This document shows, in pieces, positions 17,274 through 26,354 of a DNA stretch of 64,000 bases. The stretch covers positions 409,864-473,863 of the forward strand of contig JAEUSM010000006.1 of assembly GCA_016788785.1 (NCBI GenBank), written 5' to 3'. Within the stretch, counting starts at the first letter, position 1. Each line of letters starts with the position of its first letter. A model generated the notes under the pieces. That model did no database searches. It was not told the DNA's origin and was given only the letters and a program-made list of their open reading frames with translations. Both the position numbers and the translations under genes were made by a program. The DNA comes from Candidatus Kapaibacterium sp. Its GTDB lineage: Bacteria > Bacteroidota > Ignavibacteria > Kapaibacteriales > JAEUSM01.

Positions 17274-18003
17274 TAACCGCAAAGGTCGCAAAGGGAAGAA
17301 CGCAAAATTCGCAGAGATGAATTGCTTTGAGTTGTAATATTTAAGATAAATAGCGACCTCTGAGTGAAGCTTAGCGACCTTTGTGGTTAAATCTTCTAAC
17401 ACAAAAAAAAAATCGCTAACACAATGGGAAGAACGCAATGTTCGCAGAGTGAAGAAAAATTTATTCTCTACATTCGAATTAACCGTAAGGAAGGCAAAGT
17501 TTGCAAAGAAGTTTAACAAACAATAATTTTAGGAATAGAACTTGTTTTTATATTTCTATATTCAATAATATAGATATGATAGAAAATGAGATTTCAAATA
17601 AGATTATATCTTCTGCTATAAAAGTGCATTCAAAATTAGGACCAGGTCTGTTAGAAAGTGCTTATCAAGAATGTTTATTTTATGCAATTAGTAAAGATGG
17701 CTTAAAGGTAGAAAAGGAGAAACCAATGCCATTGATTTATGAAGAAGTAAAATTAGAATGTGGATATAGAATAGACTTGGTTATTGAAAATAAAGTTATT
17801 GTTGAAGTAAAAAGTGTAGAAGCAATAAATGATATTCATCTTGCACAAACTCTTACCTATTTAAAGTTAGGTAATTACAAACTAGGTTTGTTAATTAACT
17901 TTAATGTTTCTTTACTGAAACATGGAATTAAAAGGGTTGTAAACAGATTGTAACAAACAACTTTGTGACCTTTGCGGTTTTCAATTTGCGACCTTTGCGG
18001 TTA
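17274..18003. mobile_element. 730-bp inverted-repeat-bounded cassette carrying a GxxExxY gene
   Basis: The unit begins with taaccgcaaaggtcgcaaa (17274-17292) and ends with its exact 19-bp reverse complement (17985-18003). More degenerate copies of the same CGCAAAG-rich motif occur inside: plus orientation at 17300-17322, 17414-17454 and 17479-17508, minus orientation at 17351-17395 and 17961-17979. The 17274-17575 part holds only these repeats and no gene. Repeats of this kind are often found around GxxExxY genes in other bacteria. No transposase and no clear target-site duplication are visible, so mobility is inferred. Confidence 0.55.
17576..17953 (+). CDS. GxxExxY family protein
   Basis: 125 residues from ATG 17576; the upstream in-frame extension to 17501 runs through repeat sequence and is not likely translated. 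The family signature is seen as GPGLLESAY (about 22-30). The core RIDLVIENKVIVEVKSVE (D…ExK) resembles the active-site layout of PD-(D/E)xK nuclease-fold proteins. The function of GxxExxY proteins is not established to my knowledge. It is the only gene inside the inverted-repeat unit and has no functional partners beside it, which suggests it travels with the repeats. Confidence 0.85.
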   Translation: MIENEISNKIISSAIKVHSKLGPGLLESAYQECLFYAISKDGLKVEKEKPMPLIYEEVKLECGYRIDLVIENKVIVEVKSVEAINDIHLAQTLTYLKLGNYKLGLLINFNVSLLKHGIKRVVNRL

Positions 18004-18061
18004 GAACTGTAGGCTCAATCTCACAAATAATTCAATGATTTAGAAATAATTATCCCTTCCC

Positions 18062-18805
18062 TTATACTGCTTTTTTGTTGAAAATGGAGAGGAGTTTTAA
18101 TTTCCAAACGAGGAAGGCTGCTTCGTAAACGATGTTTTTGCTCATTTTGGAAACGCCGTTTATACGGTCGATGAATATGATAGGTAGTTCACGAATTTTT
18201 GCACCTTTCACCCATAAACGGAACGTCATTTCAATTTGAAAAGCATACCCATTCGATTTGATTTTGGAAAAATCTATTTGTTTGAGTACTTTCGCTCTGA
18301 ATCCTTTGAATCCACCAGTGGCGTCTTTGACTGGCATTCCAGTGATAATGCGAGTATAAGCATTGGCGAAATAGCTCAAAAGCAATCTGCTCATAGGCCA
18401 GTTGACAACATTCACTCCTGTTACATAACGAGAACCTAAGACAATATCAACTTCGTTTAAGGCTTCAATAAACCGTAACAAATCCTTTGGATCGTGCGAA
18501 AAATCAGCATCCATTTGAAAAATGTACTCAAATCCAGCCTTGATTGCATATTGGAAACCGTCGCAATAAGCAGTTCCCAATCCCATTTTACCTGCACGTT
18601 GAAGTAAATGAATGCGAGGATTTTCCTCCATACGTTTTTTCACCGCATTGGAAGTACCATCTGGTGAATTATCATCAACGATGAGAATATTGAGCGTTTG
18701 CTCTAAATCCAAGAGTACATCAAAGAGTTTATTGATGTTTTCAATTTCATTATAGGTAGGAATGACGACTATTTTTGAAGGCATTTTTGGTGTTTCTTTT
18801 TCCAT
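18062..18805 (-). CDS. Polyprenol monophosphomannose (DPM1-like) synthase, GT2
   Basis: 247 residues. A soluble GT-A domain of the dolichol-phosphate mannosyltransferase type: VVIPTYNEIENI at the N-terminus, IVDDNSPDGT, the metal-binding FQMDADFSHDP, then GSRYV and DATGGFKGFR. It would move a sugar from a nucleotide donor to a polyprenyl phosphate at the inner face of the membrane. It lacks the C-terminal membrane helices of the long DPM forms. It is the last gene of the exopolysaccharide run, 10 bases after the WcaJ-like gene. The exact sugar cannot be predicted. Confidence 0.85.
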   Translation of the reverse strand: MEKETPKMPSKIVVIPTYNEIENINKLFDVLLDLEQTLNILIVDDNSPDGTSNAVKKRMEENPRIHLLQRAGKMGLGTAYCDGFQYAIKAGFEYIFQMDADFSHDPKDLLRFIEALNEVDIVLGSRYVTGVNVVNWPMSRLLLSYFANAYTRIITGMPVKDATGGFKGFRAKVLKQIDFSKIKSNGYAFQIEMTFRLWVKGAKIRELPIIFIDRINGVSKMSKNIVYEAAFLVWKLKLLSIFNKKAV

Positions 18806-18815
18806 ACTTTTCGAA

Positions 18816-20276
18816 TTACGCTGTACCTCGTGAGGTAAATACGCGGACTACAGTTCTCAGTAAAATTTCAAAATCAAAACGTATTGACATATTTTCGATG
18901 TAATACAAATCATATTTTAGTTTCTTTTTTACAATTTCAGGAGTTTCTTCCAACTCGGTATAACTTATTTGCCAATACCCAGTTAAACCGGGACGTACCT
19001 TATGTCGACGTGAGAAATTAGGAATTGTTTCCTGAAATTTTTCCACAAAGAATGGACGCTCTGGTCGAGGACCTACCAAACTCATCGTTCCTTGCAAAAT
19101 ATGAAGGAATTGTGGTATCTCATCTAAGTGAGTTTTCCGCATAAATTTACCGTATGGTGTTACACGTGGGTCGTTGGAAGTTGCCCATTTGGGACCATCT
19201 TTTTCTGCATTTTGCACCATTGAGCGAAACTTACGAAGCATAAAAAGTCTTCCGTCTTTGCCCACACGCTGTTGCGAATAGAAAATAGGACCTTTAGAGG
19301 TTACTTTTACTAACAATGCGACGATAATCCACATTGGTAAACCAAATAGTATAACTGAGGCACTAAAGAATATATCTAGAAAACGTTTCACAAATCGTTC
19401 CCAAGGCTTCATTAACTCGGCATCCATTTCAATAAATGGTGAACCATAGATTGGGTATGTTCTGGCAACTCCCACTAAAACGTCGTACAAATCAGGAAGT
19501 ATTTTCAATTTGATAGACCGTTCTTCACAAATCTCAAGAATTTCTAAAACTTTTTCGTGGTCTTTATTCTCAAATGTAATGATAAGTTCGTGTGGATGTT
19601 TTGCTTCTATGCTATCTACTATGTTGGAAAAATCACCAAGTACTTCAATGGAAGAAGTCAAAGGATGGTTCTTCCAATCATCACAATTTTCTATGGAATC
19701 TAATAACACACCTTCAATTTGAAAACCCCACCAAGGTGAGGAATGAATTTGTTCAATCAAATCGAAGAGTTTTTCTTTCGAACCTAACAGTAATACTTTT
19801 GTTTTGAGTATACCATTTTCACGCAATCTTCGTTGAAGTAATCGTGAGAGAATTCTTCCAATGAGTGACAACACAACAAACAAAAACAAATACAAAAGCA
19901 TGTCAAGACCAAAACTTTGTCTTCCACTTTTGTTATCTATCAACAAAATAAATGCTACAATTCCACACCCCACAACACTCGTTTTGACAATGGTGAAAAG
20001 TTCGTCAAATGGAGAACGAATGAACCAATTTCTATATAATCCTGCAAACCAAAATATGACAAACCAATACAAAGAAACAAAAAGTGAAATCGTAACAACA
20101 TCAGCAATTGTCCAAACAAAATCAGCTTTGGACATACCAAAAAATTTTTTCAATGCCCAGTACAAGAGAATCGAAAAACTAAACGCCAAAAAGTCAGCTA
20201 ACCCTTGCGTTACCTGTGGTGAGTAACGGTAAGAAGTGCTCTCGAATTTATGTTGTATTTGAAAAATTTTGGACAT
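18816..20276 (-). CDS. Undecaprenyl-phosphate sugar-1-phosphate transferase (WcaJ/PHPT family)
   Basis: 486 residues from the ATG at 20276, 4 bases after the flippase stop; a longer frame to 20339 would overlap the flippase by 59 bases. Four to five N-terminal membrane helices (about 25-160), a central Rossmann-like CoA-binding_3 domain (about 165-285), another helix near 300, and a C-terminal bacterial sugar transferase domain with FYSQQRVGKDG, RKFRSM, RKTHLDEIPQ and SLVGPRPERP. These are the hallmarks of polyisoprenyl-phosphate hexose-1-phosphate transferases, which start repeat-unit synthesis on undecaprenyl phosphate. It is likely the initiating enzyme of this cluster. Confidence 0.9.
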   Translation of the reverse strand: MSKIFQIQHKFESTSYRYSPQVTQGLADFLAFSFSILLYWALKKFFGMSKADFVWTIADVVTISLFVSLYWFVIFWFAGLYRNWFIRSPFDELFTIVKTSVVGCGIVAFILLIDNKSGRQSFGLDMLLYLFLFVVLSLIGRILSRLLQRRLRENGILKTKVLLLGSKEKLFDLIEQIHSSPWWGFQIEGVLLDSIENCDDWKNHPLTSSIEVLGDFSNIVDSIEAKHPHELIITFENKDHEKVLEILEICEERSIKLKILPDLYDVLVGVARTYPIYGSPFIEMDAELMKPWERFVKRFLDIFFSASVILFGLPMWIIVALLVKVTSKGPIFYSQQRVGKDGRLFMLRKFRSMVQNAEKDGPKWATSNDPRVTPYGKFMRKTHLDEIPQFLHILQGTMSLVGPRPERPFFVEKFQETIPNFSRRHKVRPGLTGYWQISYTELEETPEIVKKKLKYDLYYIENMSIRFDFEILLRTVVRVFTSRGTA

Positions 20277-20280
20277 TATG

Positions 20281-21762
20281 TTAGTAAGAATTTGCCTTTT
20301 TCGAGTGTAGTATGGTTCGTAGAAGTTGTTGAATTTCACCCATTGATGTTAATCTAAAAATGAAAAGTAGAGAAATAAAACAACCAAAGGCAATGAAAGG
20401 TTTTACAAATATAGGAAGTTGGGAGGTAAAAAGGAAAAAATTTACCGTAAACATCATACAAATCACCAAAATTAATGCAACAATTGTTGAAACTCGAAGA
20501 ATGGAGGCGTCTATTTTCCATAGCATCGAAACAACTAAAACACAAGTTACAACAAATGCTATTCCTTTGCTGATAATTGCCCCCAAAACGCCATACATTG
20601 GTATAAGCATAACTCCACAAAGTACTGTTACAATTGCCATAGTAATTGGTAAAATCATATTACTTTTAGCTCTATCCAATGCTACATTTATTTCTAACAT
20701 CAACAGAATCAGGCTTGATGGAATATACGTCCAAATAAAATAGAAAAACTCCATCGTATAGGCATTATAATTCCCTTTTGTAAAAAGGTCAACAACGAAG
20801 GTCATTATTGATGTAAAAAAAACCGCAATAGATATCGACAAAATGAGATAATACCGAACAACTTTAGACATAAAATCTATGGCGTTCGTTTTATCCTCTT
20901 GTCCAAATCGATGGACGACTTGCGGTAAAACTGCTTGACCAATTGAAAACAAAATAGTTGAAAACGGAGATCCTGTTCGATAAACAGCTCCCAAAACTCC
21001 AACATCTATAGGAGTAGCAAAAGTTTGCAAGAAAAAAGTGTCAATTTTGTCATAAATTTGATAGAAAATCTGTGTTGAAAAAAGAAATCGACATTCTTTC
21101 GCAATATTTCGTAAAACATCCAGTGAAACAGAACCCCATAACGATTTCCATAAACCTTGTGTAAACAAAATCACCAAAAAAGAAGGTATAGATGAACCTA
21201 AATAGCACCAAGCAACTGAACGAGAGTGAAGAGGTTGTTCGGCAACAAATCTTAATAAAACAAAAAATAGGATACCATCAACTACCTGCAAAAGGTTTAT
21301 TAACGCAAAATCAGAATGAACCCTACGTTTAAATTCCAATGTATATCGTATAAACGGTGTTTTTGCGGATAATGCACATGCAAAGAAGATGATTATAGCA
21401 ACATCAACGGTTGAAGGATAAAGAGAATAAAAGACGCTAAACAAACCAATTGCAATAAGAAACAAGAGTGCAATTCTAGCGAAAAAGAACGTTCGAAACA
21501 CCTCGTCAATGCGTTCTTTGGATTCTATCATAACCCGTTGTAATGCACTGCTTACACCAAAATCTGCACCAAGAACCATCACAAACAAAACTGTTTGAAG
21601 AAAAAAGTAGTAAACACCATTTTCATACAAAGACATTCCTAAAACCTCACGTTGAGCTAAAAAGAACGAACCTTGTGCAAGTACTTGACCTACGACATTA
21701 ATGAGAGTGCTTCTGGCGAATGATTTGACCTTTGGTTGGTGAGAGGAGTCTATGGAACTCAT
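20281..21762 (-). CDS. Polysaccharide flippase (Wzx-like, MATE/MVF superfamily)
   Basis: 493 residues with about 12-14 hydrophobic segments spread over the whole chain and an N-terminal STLINVVGQVLAQGSFF segment typical of polysaccharide_synt transporters. It would flip lipid-linked repeat units to the periplasmic side. The start at 21762 overlaps the upstream glycosyltransferase stop by ATGA, and the WcaJ-like gene starts 4 bases after its stop, so the three are tightly coupled. The family call rests on topology, the N-terminus and context rather than on a catalytic motif. Confidence 0.8.
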   Translation of the reverse strand: MSSIDSSHQPKVKSFARSTLINVVGQVLAQGSFFLAQREVLGMSLYENGVYYFFLQTVLFVMVLGADFGVSSALQRVMIESKERIDEVFRTFFFARIALLFLIAIGLFSVFYSLYPSTVDVAIIIFFACALSAKTPFIRYTLEFKRRVHSDFALINLLQVVDGILFFVLLRFVAEQPLHSRSVAWCYLGSSIPSFLVILFTQGLWKSLWGSVSLDVLRNIAKECRFLFSTQIFYQIYDKIDTFFLQTFATPIDVGVLGAVYRTGSPFSTILFSIGQAVLPQVVHRFGQEDKTNAIDFMSKVVRYYLILSISIAVFFTSIMTFVVDLFTKGNYNAYTMEFFYFIWTYIPSSLILLMLEINVALDRAKSNMILPITMAIVTVLCGVMLIPMYGVLGAIISKGIAFVVTCVLVVSMLWKIDASILRVSTIVALILVICMMFTVNFFLFTSQLPIFVKPFIAFGCFISLLFIFRLTSMGEIQQLLRTILHSKKANSY

Positions 21763-22934
21763 TGTTGTTCATTACTCCAAATTGAAGTTGCTTTCCCTTG
21801 TAAAAATTCGGTTATTCCAACTATCATAGCGATATTCAAAGAAAAGAAATAGCCAAATATTTTTATTTTTGACGGTATCTCAACCTTATCTTCTAAATAG
21901 AAAAGCAACAGTGAAAGGAAAAGAATACTCAATTCAAATGCAATAAAGTACAAAGAAAAAAACGATGTTTCAAGTAAAAATGACGTTAGAAGAATCGTTA
22001 TAAGATACAATGGTGTGAACCAACGAAGCATTTTATGCGACCACATAAAAAATCCAATCCATTTTGAAAATGGATTAAGAATAGTAGGAATTGAGGCGAT
22101 AGTTGCTAAACCACCCGAAACTGTACGTATTCTCCGCTTAAAGTCACGTTGTACTGAACGATCTCTAACTTCCACCACTTGTGCATTTTCTGCTAAAACA
22201 ACACATTTATGTTGTAAATTAACTGAAGAGGTAATAAAAAAATCATCACAAACAGCTAACGATGGGATTGGAGTAAACAATCGAGTTCGCAATGCATAAC
22301 AGGGACCAAATGTATTGACAGTTGACCAAATTTTTGATTCAATTTTTTGAATAAAGACTTCTAATGAATGATAAACACCTTCACTCATAATAACAGTTGA
22401 ATTGCTATCGTTAATCTCAGAATGCGTTCTTCGAGCTAATACCGCACCTACTCTATTATCCGTGAATTTATCTAAAAGTTGTTGTATAGTGTTTTTCTGA
22501 ACACGAATATCTGCATCAACTAAGACCACAAACGGATACAAACTATGATTAATTTGTTCGAAAGTCTTATTTAAAGTTTTATTTTTCCCACCACGAGGAA
22601 ATGGTAGTAAGGTAACCGAGGGGAAATATCGTTCGTATTCTTGTACTATCGCATTGGTTTCATCTGTTGAACCATCAGAACCAACAAAAATTTGTAGTGT
22701 AACTCCATTCAGTTCCGATGCTAAAATAGCATCAAGACAATCAGCAATAGAATTTTCTTCGTTATATGCAGCAATAACGACTGCTACAGAAATTCCTTCT
22801 ATGTTTGTTACGTGTGTTGTTTGTTTTTTTGAAAATAACAACGAAAGAATCCACAATAAACATGGATAACCAATATAGGTATACAGAAATACACCTATAC
22901 TCACAAGAAAGATACCGTATATCACTTGTTCCAT
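21759..22934 (-). CDS. Membrane-anchored family 2 glycosyltransferase
   Basis: 391 residues. One N-terminal membrane segment (about 4-34), a GT2 catalytic domain (about 48-275) with VVIAAYNEENSI, GSDGSTDETN, the VLVDADIRV metal site and RDRSVQRDFKRRIRTVSGG near the acceptor side, then three membrane segments toward the C-terminus. This is the layout of processive or lipid-linked GT2 enzymes such as those in exopolysaccharide clusters. It would add a sugar to the lipid-linked repeat unit. Donor and acceptor are unknown. Confidence 0.87.
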   Translation of the reverse strand: MEQVIYGIFLVSIGVFLYTYIGYPCLLWILSLLFSKKQTTHVTNIEGISVAVVIAAYNEENSIADCLDAILASELNGVTLQIFVGSDGSTDETNAIVQEYERYFPSVTLLPFPRGGKNKTLNKTFEQINHSLYPFVVLVDADIRVQKNTIQQLLDKFTDNRVGAVLARRTHSEINDSNSTVIMSEGVYHSLEVFIQKIESKIWSTVNTFGPCYALRTRLFTPIPSLAVCDDFFITSSVNLQHKCVVLAENAQVVEVRDRSVQRDFKRRIRTVSGGLATIASIPTILNPFSKWIGFFMWSHKMLRWFTPLYLITILLTSFLLETSFFSLYFIAFELSILFLSLLLFYLEDKVEIPSKIKIFGYFFSLNIAMIVGITEFLQGKATSIWSNEQQ

Positions 22935-22955
22935 GTAAAGATTCTATGGTTAGAA

Positions 22956-24599
22956 TTAAAAATCTTCGAATCGGAAGATAAGTTGACCTGTTAATCGGGT
23001 TTCGTCATTGACAGACTGTGCTTTCACAACAGTATGTAATGAAAATCCACGAATAATCTCATATCCAATAGAGCCTTGGAATGTGAGAATTTTTTGAACA
23101 TCCCCTTCTAAAAACTTGACAAACTCACTATCGAATGGTCTTCGAGTTTGCAAAACATCTCCCCCTGCATTGAAGACTAACGCTCCGGTAGAATCAAAAA
23201 CATTCTTACCGTATCGTTGATAGGAGGCAGTAAGTGTAATTGGATAACGATTCCCTAACCACCAATTCACAGTTTGAAAAGAAAGTATATCGCTATTAGG
23301 AGGAACATAACCAGAAAAGGCTATTCCGTCATTTGTCATTGAGTTTTGAACATTGAAATGTGTAAACACATACGGACTATTTCTCGTATACTCTACAACA
23401 ATGTCTGACCCAAAAGGAGTAGCATACAATACACCTACTGTCGACGAGAATTTGTTGTGCCACCAGTCTGTATTCAACGTAGAAAAAGATATATCATCCA
23501 TTAAAAATGATGCACGAATTTGTATTCTATTCAAAGGTCGAATTGTGGCGTCAAATCCCAACATTGAATTATCTCTATCACGCAAAGAATGTTCGACTGA
23601 TTTCAGAAATGTTAATGGATTTATATATGCCAAATCGAAATTTCTTTGAGAATACAAGGTAGATTGAACGAAGGAAAATTCTCCCCAAGTTGGGCGATAA
23701 GAAAATCGACTCATTGCCAAATACTTTGGTGGAATGACTGTTGAAAATCCTGCGCTGACACTTCCTACTGGAATCCCTAATAAACTTGCATGAGTAAATC
23801 GATATTCGAATTTTTCGAAAGTTGCACCTACTTGAATAGCATCCATAGGTGGTGCATTATCTGAAAGAAAAGTTCGTTGCAAATATCCCGCTCCAACTAA
23901 CCGATTTTCTCGTCCAATGATACCATAAAACCAATCTTTTTGAAATCGAATGTGTGATTCGGTAAAATCAAAATCGCTATTAAATTTAGTGAATTTGATA
24001 TTTTGACTGAGTCTTGGAATTTCTAATGCGACGTTTCTATCACCTTGCAATACAGTTCCATTTGTTGTTTGAAGGAAGTATCCAAAATTATCACCAATCG
24101 AACCATGTATTCTCGCACCAATCTGTCCAAGAACTCCGGAAAGATTGTCAGATTCATTTGCTGCTTTGACAGAAATTGGCTCTAACGATACTAATGGATA
24201 AATTGAAATCATTGTAGAAGTATCTGCGAAAAAAAAGACAAGTTTCTCAGCAGATTCATCAAACATTTCAGTAGAAAGTACTTGCAACGAATCTGATTGT
24301 GAAGGAAATACAGTTGCATTTTTACGTTCAATTACTCGGAATTCACGTAAAAATCGCACTAATGTATTGCGTTCCATTTCGGATAAATCAGTTGAATTTT
24401 TTTGAATTGAAATGAGAGCATCAATCACTTGTTTTCGTTGCAAAGGAAGTTGCGTCAATGATGTATGCCCTAAAAACCCTCTCACCTCCATACGAGTTAA
24501 AAAAGTATAGACTGGGTGATATATTGGAGTGTGTTCTACTTGTGAAAATAAAGAAATAGAAGAGAGTAAAACAAGCCCAAATAACAAGAATTTCTTCAT
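22956..24599 (-). CDS. Outer-membrane beta-barrel, Wzi-like capsule assembly protein
   Basis: 547 residues with a signal peptide ending near LFSQVEH. After a short helical N-terminal part (residues 30-110, YTFLTRMEVRGFLG…LPLQRKQV), the remainder alternates aromatic beta-strands (for example FEYRFTHASLLG, NWWLGNRYPITLTASYQRYG) and ends in the aromatic FRFEDF, as outer-membrane barrels do. The N-terminal LxRMEVRGFL plus barrel plan fits the capsule assembly Wzi family, and the position right after the Wza-like gene supports it. The gene lies 2 bases after the Wza-like stop. Family call is moderate; barrel is firm. Confidence 0.65.
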   Translation of the reverse strand: MKKFLLFGLVLLSSISLFSQVEHTPIYHPVYTFLTRMEVRGFLGHTSLTQLPLQRKQVIDALISIQKNSTDLSEMERNTLVRFLREFRVIERKNATVFPSQSDSLQVLSTEMFDESAEKLVFFFADTSTMISIYPLVSLEPISVKAANESDNLSGVLGQIGARIHGSIGDNFGYFLQTTNGTVLQGDRNVALEIPRLSQNIKFTKFNSDFDFTESHIRFQKDWFYGIIGRENRLVGAGYLQRTFLSDNAPPMDAIQVGATFEKFEYRFTHASLLGIPVGSVSAGFSTVIPPKYLAMSRFSYRPTWGEFSFVQSTLYSQRNFDLAYINPLTFLKSVEHSLRDRDNSMLGFDATIRPLNRIQIRASFLMDDISFSTLNTDWWHNKFSSTVGVLYATPFGSDIVVEYTRNSPYVFTHFNVQNSMTNDGIAFSGYVPPNSDILSFQTVNWWLGNRYPITLTASYQRYGKNVFDSTGALVFNAGGDVLQTRRPFDSEFVKFLEGDVQKILTFQGSIGYEIIRGFSLHTVVKAQSVNDETRLTGQLIFRFEDF

Positions 24600-24601
24600 T
24601 C

Positions 24602-26347
24602 TTATCGGAACAAATTGATAATGGTAGACACTAAGAATGCTGTGGAACTAATTATACCACCATACGCTCCAATTTCTTGGGCACGAAACATAGCTGACAT
24701 AGGAGTAGGTTTTGGAACATATATTACATCTCCTGGCTCTAAATATACATCATCATCGCCAACAAGAGTAACAAAATTTCTACCTTTGATGATTCGGGCT
24801 CTATCTTTATCAGCACTTTTTAAATAACCACCAGCTCGATTAATATACCATTCCATATTTTTATTTGGAACGTATTCTACATAACCATACTCTTTTAACT
24901 GACCATATACATAGATTGATTTGGGTGTTTTTGGAATAACTATTTTATCACCATCTTCCAAGAGTACATTATCATCTGCAATGTTTTTAGTAAAGGCATT
25001 GACGAAATCACAACTGACTGTATGAGTTTTTAGTAATTGGTCTACAATATAAAATACAGTATCTTCAAGTGCAAAATCATTAAATTGCATTTCTAATAAA
25101 AGTCGTTTTCTTATTTCAACGGGGTCGATAAGTACTTCATACTTACGAAATACTTTTGCTAAATTCAAAGCAGCTTCGGAATTAAAACCTCCTGCTTTTT
25201 CTATAACATCTTTTAATCGAGTTTTATTTGGTTCTATGATATAATTACCAGGAGTTAGAACTTCACCTTCAACTTGAACAATTCCAGTAGAACTAAACTT
25301 TTTACTATCGTCTAATTGTTTGCGACCAACAATAATCCGTGAACCATTTTCTAAAGGAACATCATTAAGTAAGTTACCAGCTTCATCTACTTGAAGTTGC
25401 TCAAATACATCACTACCAGGGTGGAATAACTGAATTGCATTTTCATCAAAATCTTCATTTAACCCTCGACAAAGCATAAATAATAATGATGCTTTATCTC
25501 CTTTTTTAAATGCAACTTCTATTGGTCTTGCAACTGCTCCAGATATCGATACTTTTGGATACTGATTCGGGACAAATGGTACAAATATATCATCACCTTC
25601 GCGGATGTATGGGTCAAAATTGCTCTCTGGTTCAACCATCCCTTGAATCAAATCTACTATTTGAACAGTACCATCTTTGTGTAAAACACGAATATTTCTT
25701 GCACTATATGTATGAATTGAACCCTCGGATAAGGCGATACTTTCCTTTTCACCTTTACGAACCGCTTCAATCATTTGTGTATACCTTGCATTGATATCTG
25801 AGCTAGTTTGAGTTGCACCAGGTTGATTAGAAAGTTTTGCTACGCTACTAACCTTTAAATTTGCTTGGCGAACTGTTGTAGACGGTAAAAGAACATTTCC
25901 TGAGATGGAAACCATAACCGCTCTAGGTCGTTTGAGAATTATAGAAGGGTTTGCTTTCGGATTGCGTTTTTTATAAAGAGCTACGACTGTATCCTTAACT
26001 TGTTGCAAGGTTTTTCCTCGTAGAGAAATCTCTCCACCAAATGGTAAAAGAATTGAGTTTTCTGGAGAAACTATCAATGGAATTTCTGGTATATCTATGG
26101 AAATTCCAGTACTTAAAGACAAAACATCTCCTGGTCCAACGAAATATAAACTTGGAATAATGACATTATCACTAACACCTGTTGCTAATTTTTCGATATC
26201 TAATAACGCAGATTTATTTGCTGATTCCATCAACGAACTTCCGTCTAACATCAAACCATTGTTCGATGACCCACCAGACAATTGAGCAAAAGATGGAGCA
26301 ATTGAGCAAAACAAAAATATCGTTAAGAGAATTATCGTTTTTATCAT
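24602..26347 (-). CDS. Polysaccharide export protein (Wza-like, SLBB repeats)
   Basis: 581 residues. The signal peptide ends near SFAQLSGG. A poly_export domain begins at about 65 (YFVGPGDVLSLS … LLPFGGEISLRGKTLQQVKDTVVALYKK). It is followed by several SLBB-type segments (VSISGNVLLP, VSISGAVARPIEV, VQVEGEVLTPGNYII, IYVYGQLKEYGYVEY). A hydrophobic C-terminal segment (IISSTAFLVSTIINLF) follows and could be the outer-membrane anchor. It should form the export channel for the polysaccharide. There is no lipobox, unlike E. coli Wza. It lies between the epimerase (8 bases) and the Wzi-like gene (2 bases). Confidence 0.88.
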   Translation of the reverse strand: MIKTIILLTIFLFCSIAPSFAQLSGGSSNNGLMLDGSSLMESANKSALLDIEKLATGVSDNVIIPSLYFVGPGDVLSLSTGISIDIPEIPLIVSPENSILLPFGGEISLRGKTLQQVKDTVVALYKKRNPKANPSIILKRPRAVMVSISGNVLLPSTTVRQANLKVSSVAKLSNQPGATQTSSDINARYTQMIEAVRKGEKESIALSEGSIHTYSARNIRVLHKDGTVQIVDLIQGMVEPESNFDPYIREGDDIFVPFVPNQYPKVSISGAVARPIEVAFKKGDKASLLFMLCRGLNEDFDENAIQLFHPGSDVFEQLQVDEAGNLLNDVPLENGSRIIVGRKQLDDSKKFSSTGIVQVEGEVLTPGNYIIEPNKTRLKDVIEKAGGFNSEAALNLAKVFRKYEVLIDPVEIRKRLLLEMQFNDFALEDTVFYIVDQLLKTHTVSCDFVNAFTKNIADDNVLLEDGDKIVIPKTPKSIYVYGQLKEYGYVEYVPNKNMEWYINRAGGYLKSADKDRARIIKGRNFVTLVGDDDVYLEPGDVIYVPKPTPMSAMFRAQEIGAYGGIISSTAFLVSTIINLFR

Positions 26348-26354
26348 AGTAATA

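Noticed and set aside
17403..17412. A second 10-base A run at about 17.4 kb as another slippage site
   Set aside because: It is in non-coding repeat sequence, so slippage would have no reading-frame effect.
17274..17508. Short CGCAAAG-rich repeats as a possible CRISPR or tRNA-like structure
   Set aside because: Spacing and orientation vary and the copies are degenerate; the terminal inverted-repeat reading explains them better.
17217..17519. A 100-codon minus-strand ORF across the repeat region
   Set aside because: Its sequence is just the translation of the CGCAAAG-type inverted repeats (ANFAFFPLRPLR-like), overlaps the end of cyclase 5 and has no family features.
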